Source of the DNA: Bacillota bacterium
Lineage (GTDB): Bacteria; Bacillota_A; Clostridia; DSM-8532
Length of the DNA stretch: 11,473 bases
Reading direction: 5' to 3'
Assembly: GCA_023424865.1 (NCBI GenBank)
Contig: JAFADM010000206.1
Coordinates: 1 to 11,473, forward strand
Shown here: positions 4,623 through 11,473 of the stretch, piece after piece
Position numbering within the stretch: the stretch's first letter is position 1
Layout: each line of letters starts with the position of its first letter
Translations under genes and position numbers: made by a program
The notes under the pieces: generated by a model
Told to the model about the DNA's origin: nothing
Database searches by the model: none
What the model saw: only the letters and a program-made list of their open reading frames with translations

Positions 4623-7600
4623 AGAAAAATATTTGTTTGAAATCCACCCTGCGCCAGCCGGTACGGACACTTTTTTTTCTTTTGCTGGTAGGGCTTGTTT
4701 CCTTTGCTTTTATATCGCGGGCAGTGGAATATCTGGTAGTGCAAGGAGAAACAGCGCGATTGACAGAGTATTACCGCACCGTTGCCAGCCTTGAAAAAGT
4801 CGTGAAGACCCATGAGGACGATTATGATGTAACCGCCGGGGTGGAGCTGGTTTCAAAAAGTCCATACGTGGCTTTTGAAGACCGGCGGAGGTATAGCTCA
4901 GGAGTGCTCCAGGGAGTGTATAACTCTGATGTGGACGGTTATTTAAGTGAACGTGCCGGCAGCTCAGTTCGTAACTCGGGCCTCCATATAAGTGATGTAC
5001 TGGTGTACGGAACGCTGCAATCAAAAACCTATACGCCACCGACGAAGCCTGGTACCGAAGAATACCTGCTTACACTTCAGGTGGATAAGGTATTGGCGGG
5101 TTACCCTGAGTATGCGGGAGAAGGCCGGACCATTAAGCTTAAGTATTGTCCTGAAAGCTCCGGCGAGCTGGATGAGGCTTTTAATGGGCTCCAGGTGGGC
5201 GAACGGTATTTTATTAAAGCGTATTTTGATCCTTTTTATGATAATGTAATAAATCAGACTACCTCTGGAAATCTAGTACTTAAACCATTGAATAATAACG
5301 GTCTTTGGTTCTTTCCGCTTGAGCCGGATGCTTCCGCGGATTTCTCAGATCCGGCGCTTATGGGACTGGATGATGAGATTAAGGTACTGGTAGAAAATCA
5401 GCGGGCCATGCAGGTAATCGGTACCGGGGATATGAGCGCCATCCCGGCTATGCAGGAGGTATCCAGGCAGAATTACCTTGTTGAAGGACGCTGGCTCAAC
5501 AGAGAGGATGACACCGGAAGCCGGCGTGTCTGTGTTGTGCATCAAGATTTTGCGGAGCTTAGAGGACTTTCTGTGGGAGATAAAATCACTATTAGTCTAC
5601 GGGAACTGAAAGCTCCTTATTATGGCAGTTATATTGTTCCTGGGGAGGACTGGGGAGTCTGGGGAAATTACGATACTGATGTACAGGAATTTGAAATCGT
5701 GGGATTGTATGGAATACTTTCAGAAAACCCCGTTCAACTCTCCGTCTACAGTACACGCATGTACATACCTAACTCCTGTATGCCTGAAGGGTACAGAGAT
5801 CCCAATCTGTACTCAGACAGTCTCTACAGCTTTATCCTTCGCTCACCCCAGGACAAAGACGACTTCCTGGCTGAAAACGGGGATGCTCTGGAGGCATTGG
5901 GCATGAGGGTATCCTTTGTGGATAACGGCTGGGACAATTTCCAGGCGTCCGCCGTTCCAATAAAACAATCCGTGGCAATGAACGCAGGCGTATTTGCTCT
6001 GGTAACGCTGATGGCTCTGATTCTAACTGTTGTCCTCTATTTGCGGCAGCGGCGCAGGGAATTCGCCATCCTCCGGGCGCTGGGAGTACCCAAGCAGGAT
6101 GCCATAATGCAAACACTTTGGCCCATAACACTTATCGGGGCAGCCGGCATTCTGACAGGGGGTCTTCTTTCATGGCACTATGCACTGGGAAAGGCCTCAG
6201 AAACCTTGGCTTCTCTTCAGGGGCAGGAGGATGGAACACTTTCGGGGACACTCTCTCCGGTGTGGCTGGCGGGGCTGTGTGCGGGGCTTTTCGTTATTAT
6301 AATGATTTTTACGGCTATTGGTGCGCTTGCTACAGCTCGGCGGCCTGTTCTGGAGCTTATTCAGGGAACTGCGGTCAGGGTGACGGAAAGAGAACCCCAA
6401 CGGGGCGACGGACGGGAAAACCCGAAAGGCAGAGCTTTGCGTCCACAGTCCGCCATGCCTACCTTAACAGCTATAGAGGTTTCCAGTCCGTTTCCGAGAG
6501 GGACTCCGGAATCAGTAAAAAATTCAGGATTTGCGCAGATTGCGCGCTATATTATGCGGCATAGCCGTCGCGGGCCGCTCAAGTCCGTCCTGACCATTTT
6601 AGTAGCACTGTGCTTTACCCTGGCTTTGGGATGGATGAGTTGGTCCATGGAAGGAAACGAAGCGGAGCTGGACCGGCTTTATGGTACTACCCAGGTGGAG
6701 GGCGAAATTGTGAAGAAAAATGCTTCTGCTTTTGTTTCGGATTCCGGCAGCGGAATTATCCGAAAGCGGACTGTAGAGGCAATTATGGAAACCGGCTTTA
6801 TACAGAGCGCCTATCTGGAGGCCGGGGCAATTTCCCGGTCAATAGCCGCAGCAGATGAGGAAGGGAAATATGACGAAGGGCGAACGGCCGAGAAGGTTGC
6901 TCTGCGTGCCTTTGAGAGACCGGATAAGTTCTTCTCCCAAGGGGGGAGGTACATTACCTTAGAATATGCCGATGGATGGAATGAAAATCTTTTTGCCATG
7001 GACTGGTCGGAGGATACGGTAAGCAGACCGGTTGTCGTCCCTGCCGGCCTGCTAGACCGTCTCGAACTTAAGCCTGGGGACGGGATATGGCTCTCCGACA
7101 GTACCGGCAATACGGCTGGCAATTTTGTGATAGCTGGACAGTACACGGGAACGGTCATTGGTGACGAGCCGGAGCCCATTCTTATACCAACGACCGGACT
7201 TAAGCTTCTGGTTGGGGAAAACTTGAACTACAGTGTAGCAGAATTTGTTCTGGATCCGTCGAAAAACCGGAATTTACCAGAATTCCGTAAAAAAATGGAG
7301 ACGCTTTTTGCCGATGGGGGCGGAGGTATTATCGGCCTCAATTTCCTGCTTTGGGACGAAGTCCTCACTCAGGTGGTGGAGCCCTTGGAAAAGAACCTGT
7401 CTCTGATGGCGGTGCTTTATCCTGTAACCGTGGTGCTGTCGGTAATCATTGCGGCGGGTCTGGCTTTGCTTTTGATGTTCCAGACAGCCAGGGAAGCCGC
7501 CATCATGCGGGTGCTGGGAACAGCAAAACACCGAGCACGGGTCATGCTATGGGGGGAACAGCTTTTGCTGTGTTTTATTGGACTGCTGTCAGGCTTGATT

Positions 7601-7759
7601 CTGCTGATTGCACTCAGGCAGGATGTATCTGAAGTACTCGCAGGTACTGCTTTGACTTGCGCTGGTCTCTACCTGGCCGGAACCCTTTTAGGAGCCTTGT
7701 CAGGTGCTATTTTCGTCACCAATCGTATGCCCCTTGAACTCTTGCAGGTAAAGGAATGA
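4619..7759 (+). CDS. Double-FtsX ABC transporter permease
   Basis: This 1046-residue membrane protein has two MacB/FtsX units in tandem. TM1 is at about 18-40, followed by a very large outside domain (about 41-450). TM2-4 lie near 455-475, 500-520 and 545-572, with the FtsX cytoplasmic motif REFAILRALG (480-489). A charged linker (about 575-650, rich in Arg, Pro and Ser) leads to the second unit: TM5 (655-677), a second outside domain (about 678-925), and TM6-8 near 928-955, 980-999 and 1007-1033, with REAAIMRVLG (958-967). It contains no ATPase, so it needs a separate one; the gene at 410 fits. Such permeases use a mechanotransmission cycle to move peptides or lipids, or to confer resistance to antimicrobial peptides. 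The coding sequence looks richer in GC, particularly at third positions, than the maturase and protease genes, so it may have a different history. Confidence 0.88.
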   Translation: MKKNICLKSTLRQPVRTLFFLLLVGLVSFAFISRAVEYLVVQGETARLTEYYRTVASLEKVVKTHEDDYDVTAGVELVSKSPYVAFEDRRRYSSGVLQGVYNSDVDGYLSERAGSSVRNSGLHISDVLVYGTLQSKTYTPPTKPGTEEYLLTLQVDKVLAGYPEYAGEGRTIKLKYCPESSGELDEAFNGLQVGERYFIKAYFDPFYDNVINQTTSGNLVLKPLNNNGLWFFPLEPDASADFSDPALMGLDDEIKVLVENQRAMQVIGTGDMSAIPAMQEVSRQNYLVEGRWLNREDDTGSRRVCVVHQDFAELRGLSVGDKITISLRELKAPYYGSYIVPGEDWGVWGNYDTDVQEFEIVGLYGILSENPVQLSVYSTRMYIPNSCMPEGYRDPNLYSDSLYSFILRSPQDKDDFLAENGDALEALGMRVSFVDNGWDNFQASAVPIKQSVAMNAGVFALVTLMALILTVVLYLRQRRREFAILRALGVPKQDAIMQTLWPITLIGAAGILTGGLLSWHYALGKASETLASLQGQEDGTLSGTLSPVWLAGLCAGLFVIIMIFTAIGALATARRPVLELIQGTAVRVTEREPQRGDGRENPKGRALRPQSAMPTLTAIEVSSPFPRGTPESVKNSGFAQIARYIMRHSRRGPLKSVLTILVALCFTLALGWMSWSMEGNEAELDRLYGTTQVEGEIVKKNASAFVSDSGSGIIRKRTVEAIMETGFIQSAYLEAGAISRSIAAADEEGKYDEGRTAEKVALRAFERPDKFFSQGGRYITLEYADGWNENLFAMDWSEDTVSRPVVVPAGLLDRLELKPGDGIWLSDSTGNTAGNFVIAGQYTGTVIGDEPEPILIPTTGLKLLVGENLNYSVAEFVLDPSKNRNLPEFRKKMETLFADGGGGIIGLNFLLWDEVLTQVVEPLEKNLSLMAVLYPVTVVLSVIIAAGLALLLMFQTAREAAIMRVLGTAKHRARVMLWGEQLLLCFIGLLSGLILLIALRQDVSEVLAGTALTCAGLYLAGTLLGALSGAIFVTNRMPLELLQVKE

Positions 7760-7786
7760 AGAAATACGGAAAAAGGAGGAATTTTT

Positions 7787-9619
7787 ATGGCGCTGCACGA
7801 AAAGAGATGGGGCGAGCTTTCAGGTTTTTTTTCGACAATAGCCTACTGTTTGTCCCTCTCATGGAAAGCATCAAAAATCTACACGGTTATTAGGATCGCC
7901 AGCGAAATTTTTATGCCGCTCCTTTTAATCGTTGCCTCCTTTATTGGGAAATACCTAATTGACATGCTGGCAGGAGCAGGAGCTGCTGAAAACACCGGAG
8001 AGATGCTTCTGGTCCTGTTTGCATGCCTGCTGGCCATCACACTTTTGCGGACTGTTTGTCAAAAAACAACGCAATATTGTCAATCCACGCATAATGAAAT
8101 CATAAGCGGAAAGCTCGCCCTCAGCATGATGGAGCGCTCTCTTGCAGCCGACCTGGAGTACATGGACAATCCGGATTACCATGATAAGCTCCTGTCTGCC
8201 ACACGTGACTCGGCAGCCGTAACAAATTTGCTATGGAATGCGCTTGCATGCATTAGTTCAAGCGTCTCTTTGCTTGGTGCATTTGTTGTGCTATGCCAGT
8301 CTAATGTCCTTTATGGCTTTATGATGATGGCAGCAGCCTTCCCATCCTCTATAGCAGCGGCAAAACATACGAAATCACTCTATTATTTAAGTATGGAGCA
8401 GATAAACGGAGAACGGCAAAAGAGCTACTATCAAAGCCTTGCCGTGGACAAAAGTCATGCTCAGGATGTGCGGCTGTTCAATGCTGGCGATAGGCTTAAG
8501 GAACGTTATACCCGGCTGTGGCAGGAGTTGTTTGATAAAAGGAGAACTCTCATGAGGAAGCGAACCCTCCTCACCTGCCTTATGGATTGCCTTCCGGAGA
8601 TTGTCGTTGTGATTATCAGTATTCATATTGCGTTTCAGGTTATAGGGAAAATGGCTACCGTAGGCGATTATTCTCTCTATACCGGTCTCATAAGCCAGCT
8701 TTGGGCCGCCATATCGAGATTGTCCTCCTCTGTCATGCAGATCTATGATAATCAAATGAAAATAGCTAATGTAAAAAGCCTGGAGCATTTCCGGAACCGT
8801 ATTACAGACAATGGAACAAAGCCTCTTGACTATGTCGGCTCCATTGAGTTTGATCATGTTTGCTTTACGTATCCCGGTGCCAGGGTACGTGCCGTAGACG
8901 ATATAAGTTTTATGTTACGCAAGGAAGAAAAGGTGGCCCTTGTCGGGTTGAACGGTTCGGGAAAGTCAACGCTTATAAAGCTGCTTTTGCGTTTATATGA
9001 ACCGGACTGTGGAAGCATAAAAATTAACGGCACCGACATAAAAGAGTATTCGTTGATTGAGCTGAGAGCTAATTTCAGCGTCTATTTCCAGGAGATGCAA
9101 AATTATTTCTTTACCCTTAGAGATAATTTTACTATTTCAGACAGTAAATGCCAAAATGTGGATGAACTGATCATGAGCGCACTTAGAGACAGCTGCTGCG
9201 AGGATGTCCTGAAAAAAGCCGGAAAGGGTTTGGATACAAATCTGACCCGGTTTTTTGAAGCGGACGGCATTGAGCTTTCGGGTGGGCAGCATCAAAAGCT
9301 GGCTCTGGCCAGAGTTTTTTTTCGCAGGCATACCGCCTTGATTCTGGATGAGCCTTCCTCCAATCTTGACCCGAAAGCGGAGCATAATATATTCCGTTCT
9401 CTTCAAACACTGACACAAGGAAAAATGACGCTATTTACATCCCATAGATTATCTAATATCTTCCTGGCGGACAGAATTATTGTCCTGGAGAAAGGTAAAA
9501 TTGTAGAGGATGGAACACAGGAAGAACTATTGGAAAACAGGCAGCGATATGCCGAGCTGTTCAGGTATCAACAGGAAAAGTATTTAGTTGTAGAGGAGCA
9601 GAAAAAGAAATCATGTTAA
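7787..9619 (+). CDS. ABC exporter with fused membrane and ATPase domains
   Basis: This 610-residue half-transporter should dimerise in the membrane and export the modified peptide. The membrane part (about 20-325) has hydrophobic segments near 35-60, 72-92, 145-170, 175-193 and 268-286. The ATPase part (about 350-600) has Walker A GLNGSGKST (387-395), Q-loop Gln435, signature LSGGQHQK (497-504), Walker B ALILDEP (517-523) and switch His553. There is no N-terminal C39 peptidase domain, unlike dedicated bacteriocin exporters, so leader removal must be done by another protein, probably the adjoining S8 protease. AGGAGG (7774-7779) is 7 nt before the ATG, 27 nt after the permease stop, in the same operon. 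The stop overlaps the protease start by 7 nt, which implies coupled translation and linked function. Confidence 0.9.
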   Translation: MALHEKRWGELSGFFSTIAYCLSLSWKASKIYTVIRIASEIFMPLLLIVASFIGKYLIDMLAGAGAAENTGEMLLVLFACLLAITLLRTVCQKTTQYCQSTHNEIISGKLALSMMERSLAADLEYMDNPDYHDKLLSATRDSAAVTNLLWNALACISSSVSLLGAFVVLCQSNVLYGFMMMAAAFPSSIAAAKHTKSLYYLSMEQINGERQKSYYQSLAVDKSHAQDVRLFNAGDRLKERYTRLWQELFDKRRTLMRKRTLLTCLMDCLPEIVVVIISIHIAFQVIGKMATVGDYSLYTGLISQLWAAISRLSSSVMQIYDNQMKIANVKSLEHFRNRITDNGTKPLDYVGSIEFDHVCFTYPGARVRAVDDISFMLRKEEKVALVGLNGSGKSTLIKLLLRLYEPDCGSIKINGTDIKEYSLIELRANFSVYFQEMQNYFFTLRDNFTISDSKCQNVDELIMSALRDSCCEDVLKKAGKGLDTNLTRFFEADGIELSGGQHQKLALARVFFRRHTALILDEPSSNLDPKAEHNIFRSLQTLTQGKMTLFTSHRLSNIFLADRIIVLEKGKIVEDGTQEELLENRQRYAELFRYQQEKYLVVEEQKKKSC

Positions 9620-11046
9620 TCGCTTTGATTGATGATGGGATAGAAGCATCAGCTTGTCCAAATATCAGGATAAGGTTTGATTTGTCTGTTGGCAGTGACT
9701 GTGTCATCAAAAATCGTAATGCTGATGAAAAGATTATTACAGATCATGGAACGACATGTGCAAAAATAATTGCCAAGTACGCGCCAAATGCAGAATTTTG
9801 TAGTTTGCGCATTTTTCATAATGAAAAGCTTCGCGCTTCCTGCGATCTGCTTATAGCTGCATTGGAATGGTGCTTCACCATGGGTATTCCGATTATACAT
9901 ATGAGCATTGGCTCAACCCGTCCCGGCGATTATAAAGAAATCAGACCGGTGGTCGCCAGAATAATCCAGCAGCGCCAAATCATCATAGCCGCATGCAGTA
10001 ATAAGGTGGGTTATTCCATTCCGGCATGCCTTAACGGGGTATTGGGTGTAATGGCTGATAAAGGTCTGAAAGATGAAGAATATACGATTGCGTCAGACCG
10101 GTTGCCGAACTTAGGTCTGATACATGCTTCATCGAGGCATAAAATTGTACTTTCGCAAACGCATGAATATACTACCCCGATTTCCAACAGCTATGCCGCA
10201 CCGACAGTTACGGCAGCTGTTCACCATATCCTAGAGAAAAGCGGCGCCTATTCCCTATCGGTGGTGCAGCTCTATGCGAGGTTGTCTAAGGACTCAGAAA
10301 ACATCCTGTTTTTGAGACCTGAATTTATTGAAAATGCAGTGCTTCTCAATCCTTGCAGTTACCCTTTTTTAAAGGAACACTTCTTCTTTAGCTGCCTAGG
10401 GGAGTATCGCAGCTTATCAAATTTACAAGTTGCTATCCCAAATAGTAAAAATATTGTGTATTTAGCTCCCCAGGATGCTCGCATCCCAGAAAACTTTTGG
10501 TTTGAGAAAAAGGATGATATTGAATGTGTGCTATATTGTGGAAAGCTGCCGAAAAAGGTAAAGGATATATTGCCTAAAGCCTTGGTTTGGAGCGAAGATA
10601 ACTGCATTTATCCCGAGTATACAACTGAAAAACAGGATGTGGATTCTCCGGCCGTTATCAATCTTTACGGGAAAGGCTTAGAGGCCATTGATGTAATGTG
10701 CAGGCTGCGCCAAATGTTTATCGAGGAGGGTTATCAATGTATGGGAATCAGCGATTACCCCTTTTCCTATCTTTATGATTTGGAGTTTGTGCCTGAAGGC
10801 GTTTCAACTCAGTCAGCCGCTAGGTACTTAAATGAGCTATACCAACCGGAAGTTATTATTAATAATTATCAAATCCCCGGCCATACGTTTGATGAAAGAC
10901 CGGATGCTTTTTCTATTTTTCTGCAAGACGGTAAAAGTTATAAAAACACCTTTTTTATTGAAAGTCAAAGCAGCTATATGAAACCCAATGCAGATAAACG
11001 TGAAATTGCCCTACTTTATGATAAAATCCTAAAATGTTTTTTATAA
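9613..11046 (+). CDS. S8 (subtilisin-type) peptidase with C-terminal maturation-protein-like domain
   Basis: This 477-residue serine protease is the likely precursor-processing enzyme. The triad is intact: Asp7 in IALIDDGI, His45 in HGTTCA, and Ser193 in SNSYAAPTVTA, with oxyanion Asn130 in AACSN. The catalytic Asp is seven residues from the start, so there is no signal peptide or propeptide, and the enzyme should act in the cytoplasm before export. The peptidase part ends near 235. The remaining 240 residues are not part of the S8 fold and resemble the 369-residue maturation protein: VINLYGKGLEA (348-358), EEGY (371-374), Pro383, LYDL (387-390) and LNELYQPEVII (406-416) match VVLVGGLVEEA, AEGF, Pro192, LFGL and an LN...PNILL stretch there. 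The start overlaps the exporter stop by 7 nt; the nearest ribosome site, AGAGGAG (9592-9598), is 14 nt away, so translation probably depends on coupling. No U-run terminator follows. Confidence 0.85.
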   Translation: MLIALIDDGIEASACPNIRIRFDLSVGSDCVIKNRNADEKIITDHGTTCAKIIAKYAPNAEFCSLRIFHNEKLRASCDLLIAALEWCFTMGIPIIHMSIGSTRPGDYKEIRPVVARIIQQRQIIIAACSNKVGYSIPACLNGVLGVMADKGLKDEEYTIASDRLPNLGLIHASSRHKIVLSQTHEYTTPISNSYAAPTVTAAVHHILEKSGAYSLSVVQLYARLSKDSENILFLRPEFIENAVLLNPCSYPFLKEHFFFSCLGEYRSLSNLQVAIPNSKNIVYLAPQDARIPENFWFEKKDDIECVLYCGKLPKKVKDILPKALVWSEDNCIYPEYTTEKQDVDSPAVINLYGKGLEAIDVMCRLRQMFIEEGYQCMGISDYPFSYLYDLEFVPEGVSTQSAARYLNELYQPEVIINNYQIPGHTFDERPDAFSIFLQDGKSYKNTFFIESQSSYMKPNADKREIALLYDKILKCFL

Positions 11047-11121
11047 ATAAATCCCCAAGAATTCATCGTTATAACCCGTATTATAGGTTACCCGGGAATG
11101 CACCGTCAATATAGGGGAGGA

Positions 11122-11200
11122 TTGGTTTGGAAATTACTAAATTTATTCTTCTTTTTAGGAGTTAAGATACTATTTTTCTGTTTTTTTAATGGTTATAATT
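11122..11200 (+). pseudogene. Possible decayed copy of the maturase gene start
   Basis: After AGGGGAGG, the sequence from 11127 (a TTG codon, 6 nt spacing) reads TGGAAATT, then ATTTATT, then CTTTTT and later TACTATTTTT. The maturase start at 1258 has the same order: TGGAAATT, ATTTATT, CTTTTT and TACTTTTT, with a few small gaps. The frame closes after 12 codons (MEITKFILLFRS, against MEIPFIELFH in the maturase). The match is short and AT-rich, so chance is a real alternative; a tiny translated peptide is another. Confidence 0.25.
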
Positions 11201-11204
11201 AAAA

Positions 11205-11224
11205 TATAGGAATAAAGTCCTATA
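11205..11224. repeat. 7-bp inverted repeat upstream of the second phased element
   Basis: TATAGGA (11205-11211) and TCCTATA (11218-11224) are perfect inverse complements around a 6-nt loop. There is no following T-run, so this looks like a protein site or small RNA stem rather than a terminator. It ends 7 nt before the phased element at 11231. Confidence 0.4.
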
Positions 11225-11230
11225 ACCGCA

Positions 11231-11275
11231 AACGCTTTTGTTATGGGCCTGAAATGCAAGCTTAATGATTCATAC
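11231..11275 (+). promoter_or_regulatory. Phased upstream element, copy 2
   Basis: Aligned without gaps to 1121-1158, 31 of 38 bases are identical, ending in the shared run CTTAATGA; an ATAC tetramer is also shared shortly after. The 11-nt spacing of the ATG units is kept (11243, 11254, 11265; the first unit at 11232 is ACG). As in copy 1, a candidate promoter begins immediately downstream. Confidence 0.55.
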
Positions 11276-11276
11276 A

Positions 11277-11305
11277 TTGCAATCAATGACCTGAAATTGT
11301 AAAAT
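11277..11305 (+). promoter_or_regulatory. Candidate promoter of the right-edge gene
   Basis: TTGCAA (11277-11282) and TAAAAT (11300-11305) are separated by 17 nt. The -35 lies within 10 nt of the phased element, comparable to the maturase promoter. The implied leader to the ATG at 11372 is about 60 nt. Confidence 0.45.
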
Positions 11306-11371
11306 AATAAATAGACGCTTTTCTTATCCGTATTTATTCAAACTTAAGACAAGTGAGGTTCCCTGGGAGAG

Positions 11372-11473
11372 ATGAGGAGGTTTTTAATTCTTGCCGCGCC
11401 TTTTATAGTATTACTTGCCGCGTGGGCAGCTGCCTTGCAGGCAGACTCTTTTAACGAGCCTGTCAGGCAGGTT
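11372..11473 (+). CDS. Start of a secreted or membrane-anchored protein (3' truncated)
   Basis: An open frame begins at ATG 11372 and runs to the window end (34 codons). It starts MRRFLILAAPFIVLLAAW and continues AAALQA before a polar stretch DSFNEP. This is a textbook Sec signal: two Arg, a hydrophobic core of about 20 residues and a probable signal peptidase I site after ALQA. There is no lipobox Cys in the visible part. The purine-rich GGGAGA (11365-11370) is very close to the ATG, and GTGAGG (11353-11358) is 13 nt away, so the start is only moderately supported. The function cannot be told from this part. Its upstream region shares the phased element with the maturase promoter, so it may be co-regulated with the peptide genes. 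Confidence 0.55.
   Translation, partial: MRRFLILAAPFIVLLAAWAAALQADSFNEPVRQV

Larger units (their letters stand above)
11047..11371 (+). other. Gene-poor AT-rich interval after the protease gene
   Basis: These 325 nt hold no convincing full gene. They contain a weak hairpin (TAACC 11072-11076 with GGTTA 11086-11090), a strong Shine-Dalgarno AGGGGAGG (11113-11120) leading to a possible decayed maturase start, a 7-bp inverted repeat (11205-11224), the second phased element (11231-11275) and a candidate promoter (11277-11305). T-rich stretches at 11150-11190 are not preceded by a stable stem, so I cannot place an intrinsic terminator. Confidence 0.5.

Noticed and set aside
5832..6131. Antisense and out-of-frame ORFs across the permease, exporter and other large genes
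   Set aside because: All lie within genes with complete domain motifs, lack ribosome sites and show no recognisable protein features.
11122..11202. Hydrophobic 26-codon ORF from TTG 11122, suggestive of a short signalling peptide
   Set aside because: The ribosome site is only 1 nt from the TTG, and AT-rich sequence readily gives Phe/Leu-rich frames.

Overview
The window looks like chromosome from a low-to-moderate GC member of the Bacillota, most likely a clostridial-type anaerobe. The reasons are strong AGGAGG-type ribosome sites, near-consensus sigma-A promoters in AT-rich spacers, and a gene set known mainly from Clostridia. No rRNA, tRNA, CRISPR array, IS element or phage gene is visible.

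The core (about 190 to 11046) is a ribosomally made, Cys-rich peptide (RiPP/bacteriocin-like) biosynthesis locus of the type NCBI families call Clo7bot / CcpM. In order it holds: a MacB/LolD-type ABC ATPase (410-1078); a SPASM radical SAM maturase (1257-2711); a 'peptide maturation system' protein of unknown activity (2708-3817); a degenerate acyl-carrier-like protein (about 3823-4119); a 73-residue precursor with eight Cys, six of them strictly alternating (4201-4422); a 1046-residue double-FtsX permease (4619-7759); a fused membrane/ATPase ABC exporter (7787-9619); and a cytoplasmic S8 (subtilisin-type) protease with a long C-terminal extension (9613-11046). All genes are on the + strand and several overlap by 4 to 7 nt.

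Likely division of labour (inference): the radical SAM enzyme, helped by the 369-residue protein and the carrier-like protein, modifies the Cys-rich core. The S8 protease trims the precursor, since the exporter has no C39 leader-peptidase domain. The fused ABC exporter secretes the product, and the separate ATPase plus FtsX permease form a MacB/Bce-like pump for export or self-protection.

Three promoters can be placed: ahead of the ATPase, ahead of the maturase and ahead of the FtsX permease. Two have operator-like inverted repeats. A 38-nt element with four ATG-centred units at exact 11-nt spacing sits just upstream of the maturase promoter, and a 31/38-identical copy sits upstream of a promoter at the far end, ahead of a gene starting at 11372 with a signal peptide. 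This suggests a shared activator. The S8 protease's C-terminal extension resembles the 369-residue maturation protein, a domain link I consider the most interesting protein-level observation.

The left edge (1-114) is the tail of an unrelated, unidentified gene closed by a strong terminator. The right edge holds a 325-nt gene-poor stretch with a possible decayed copy of the maturase gene start, then the truncated secreted-protein gene.
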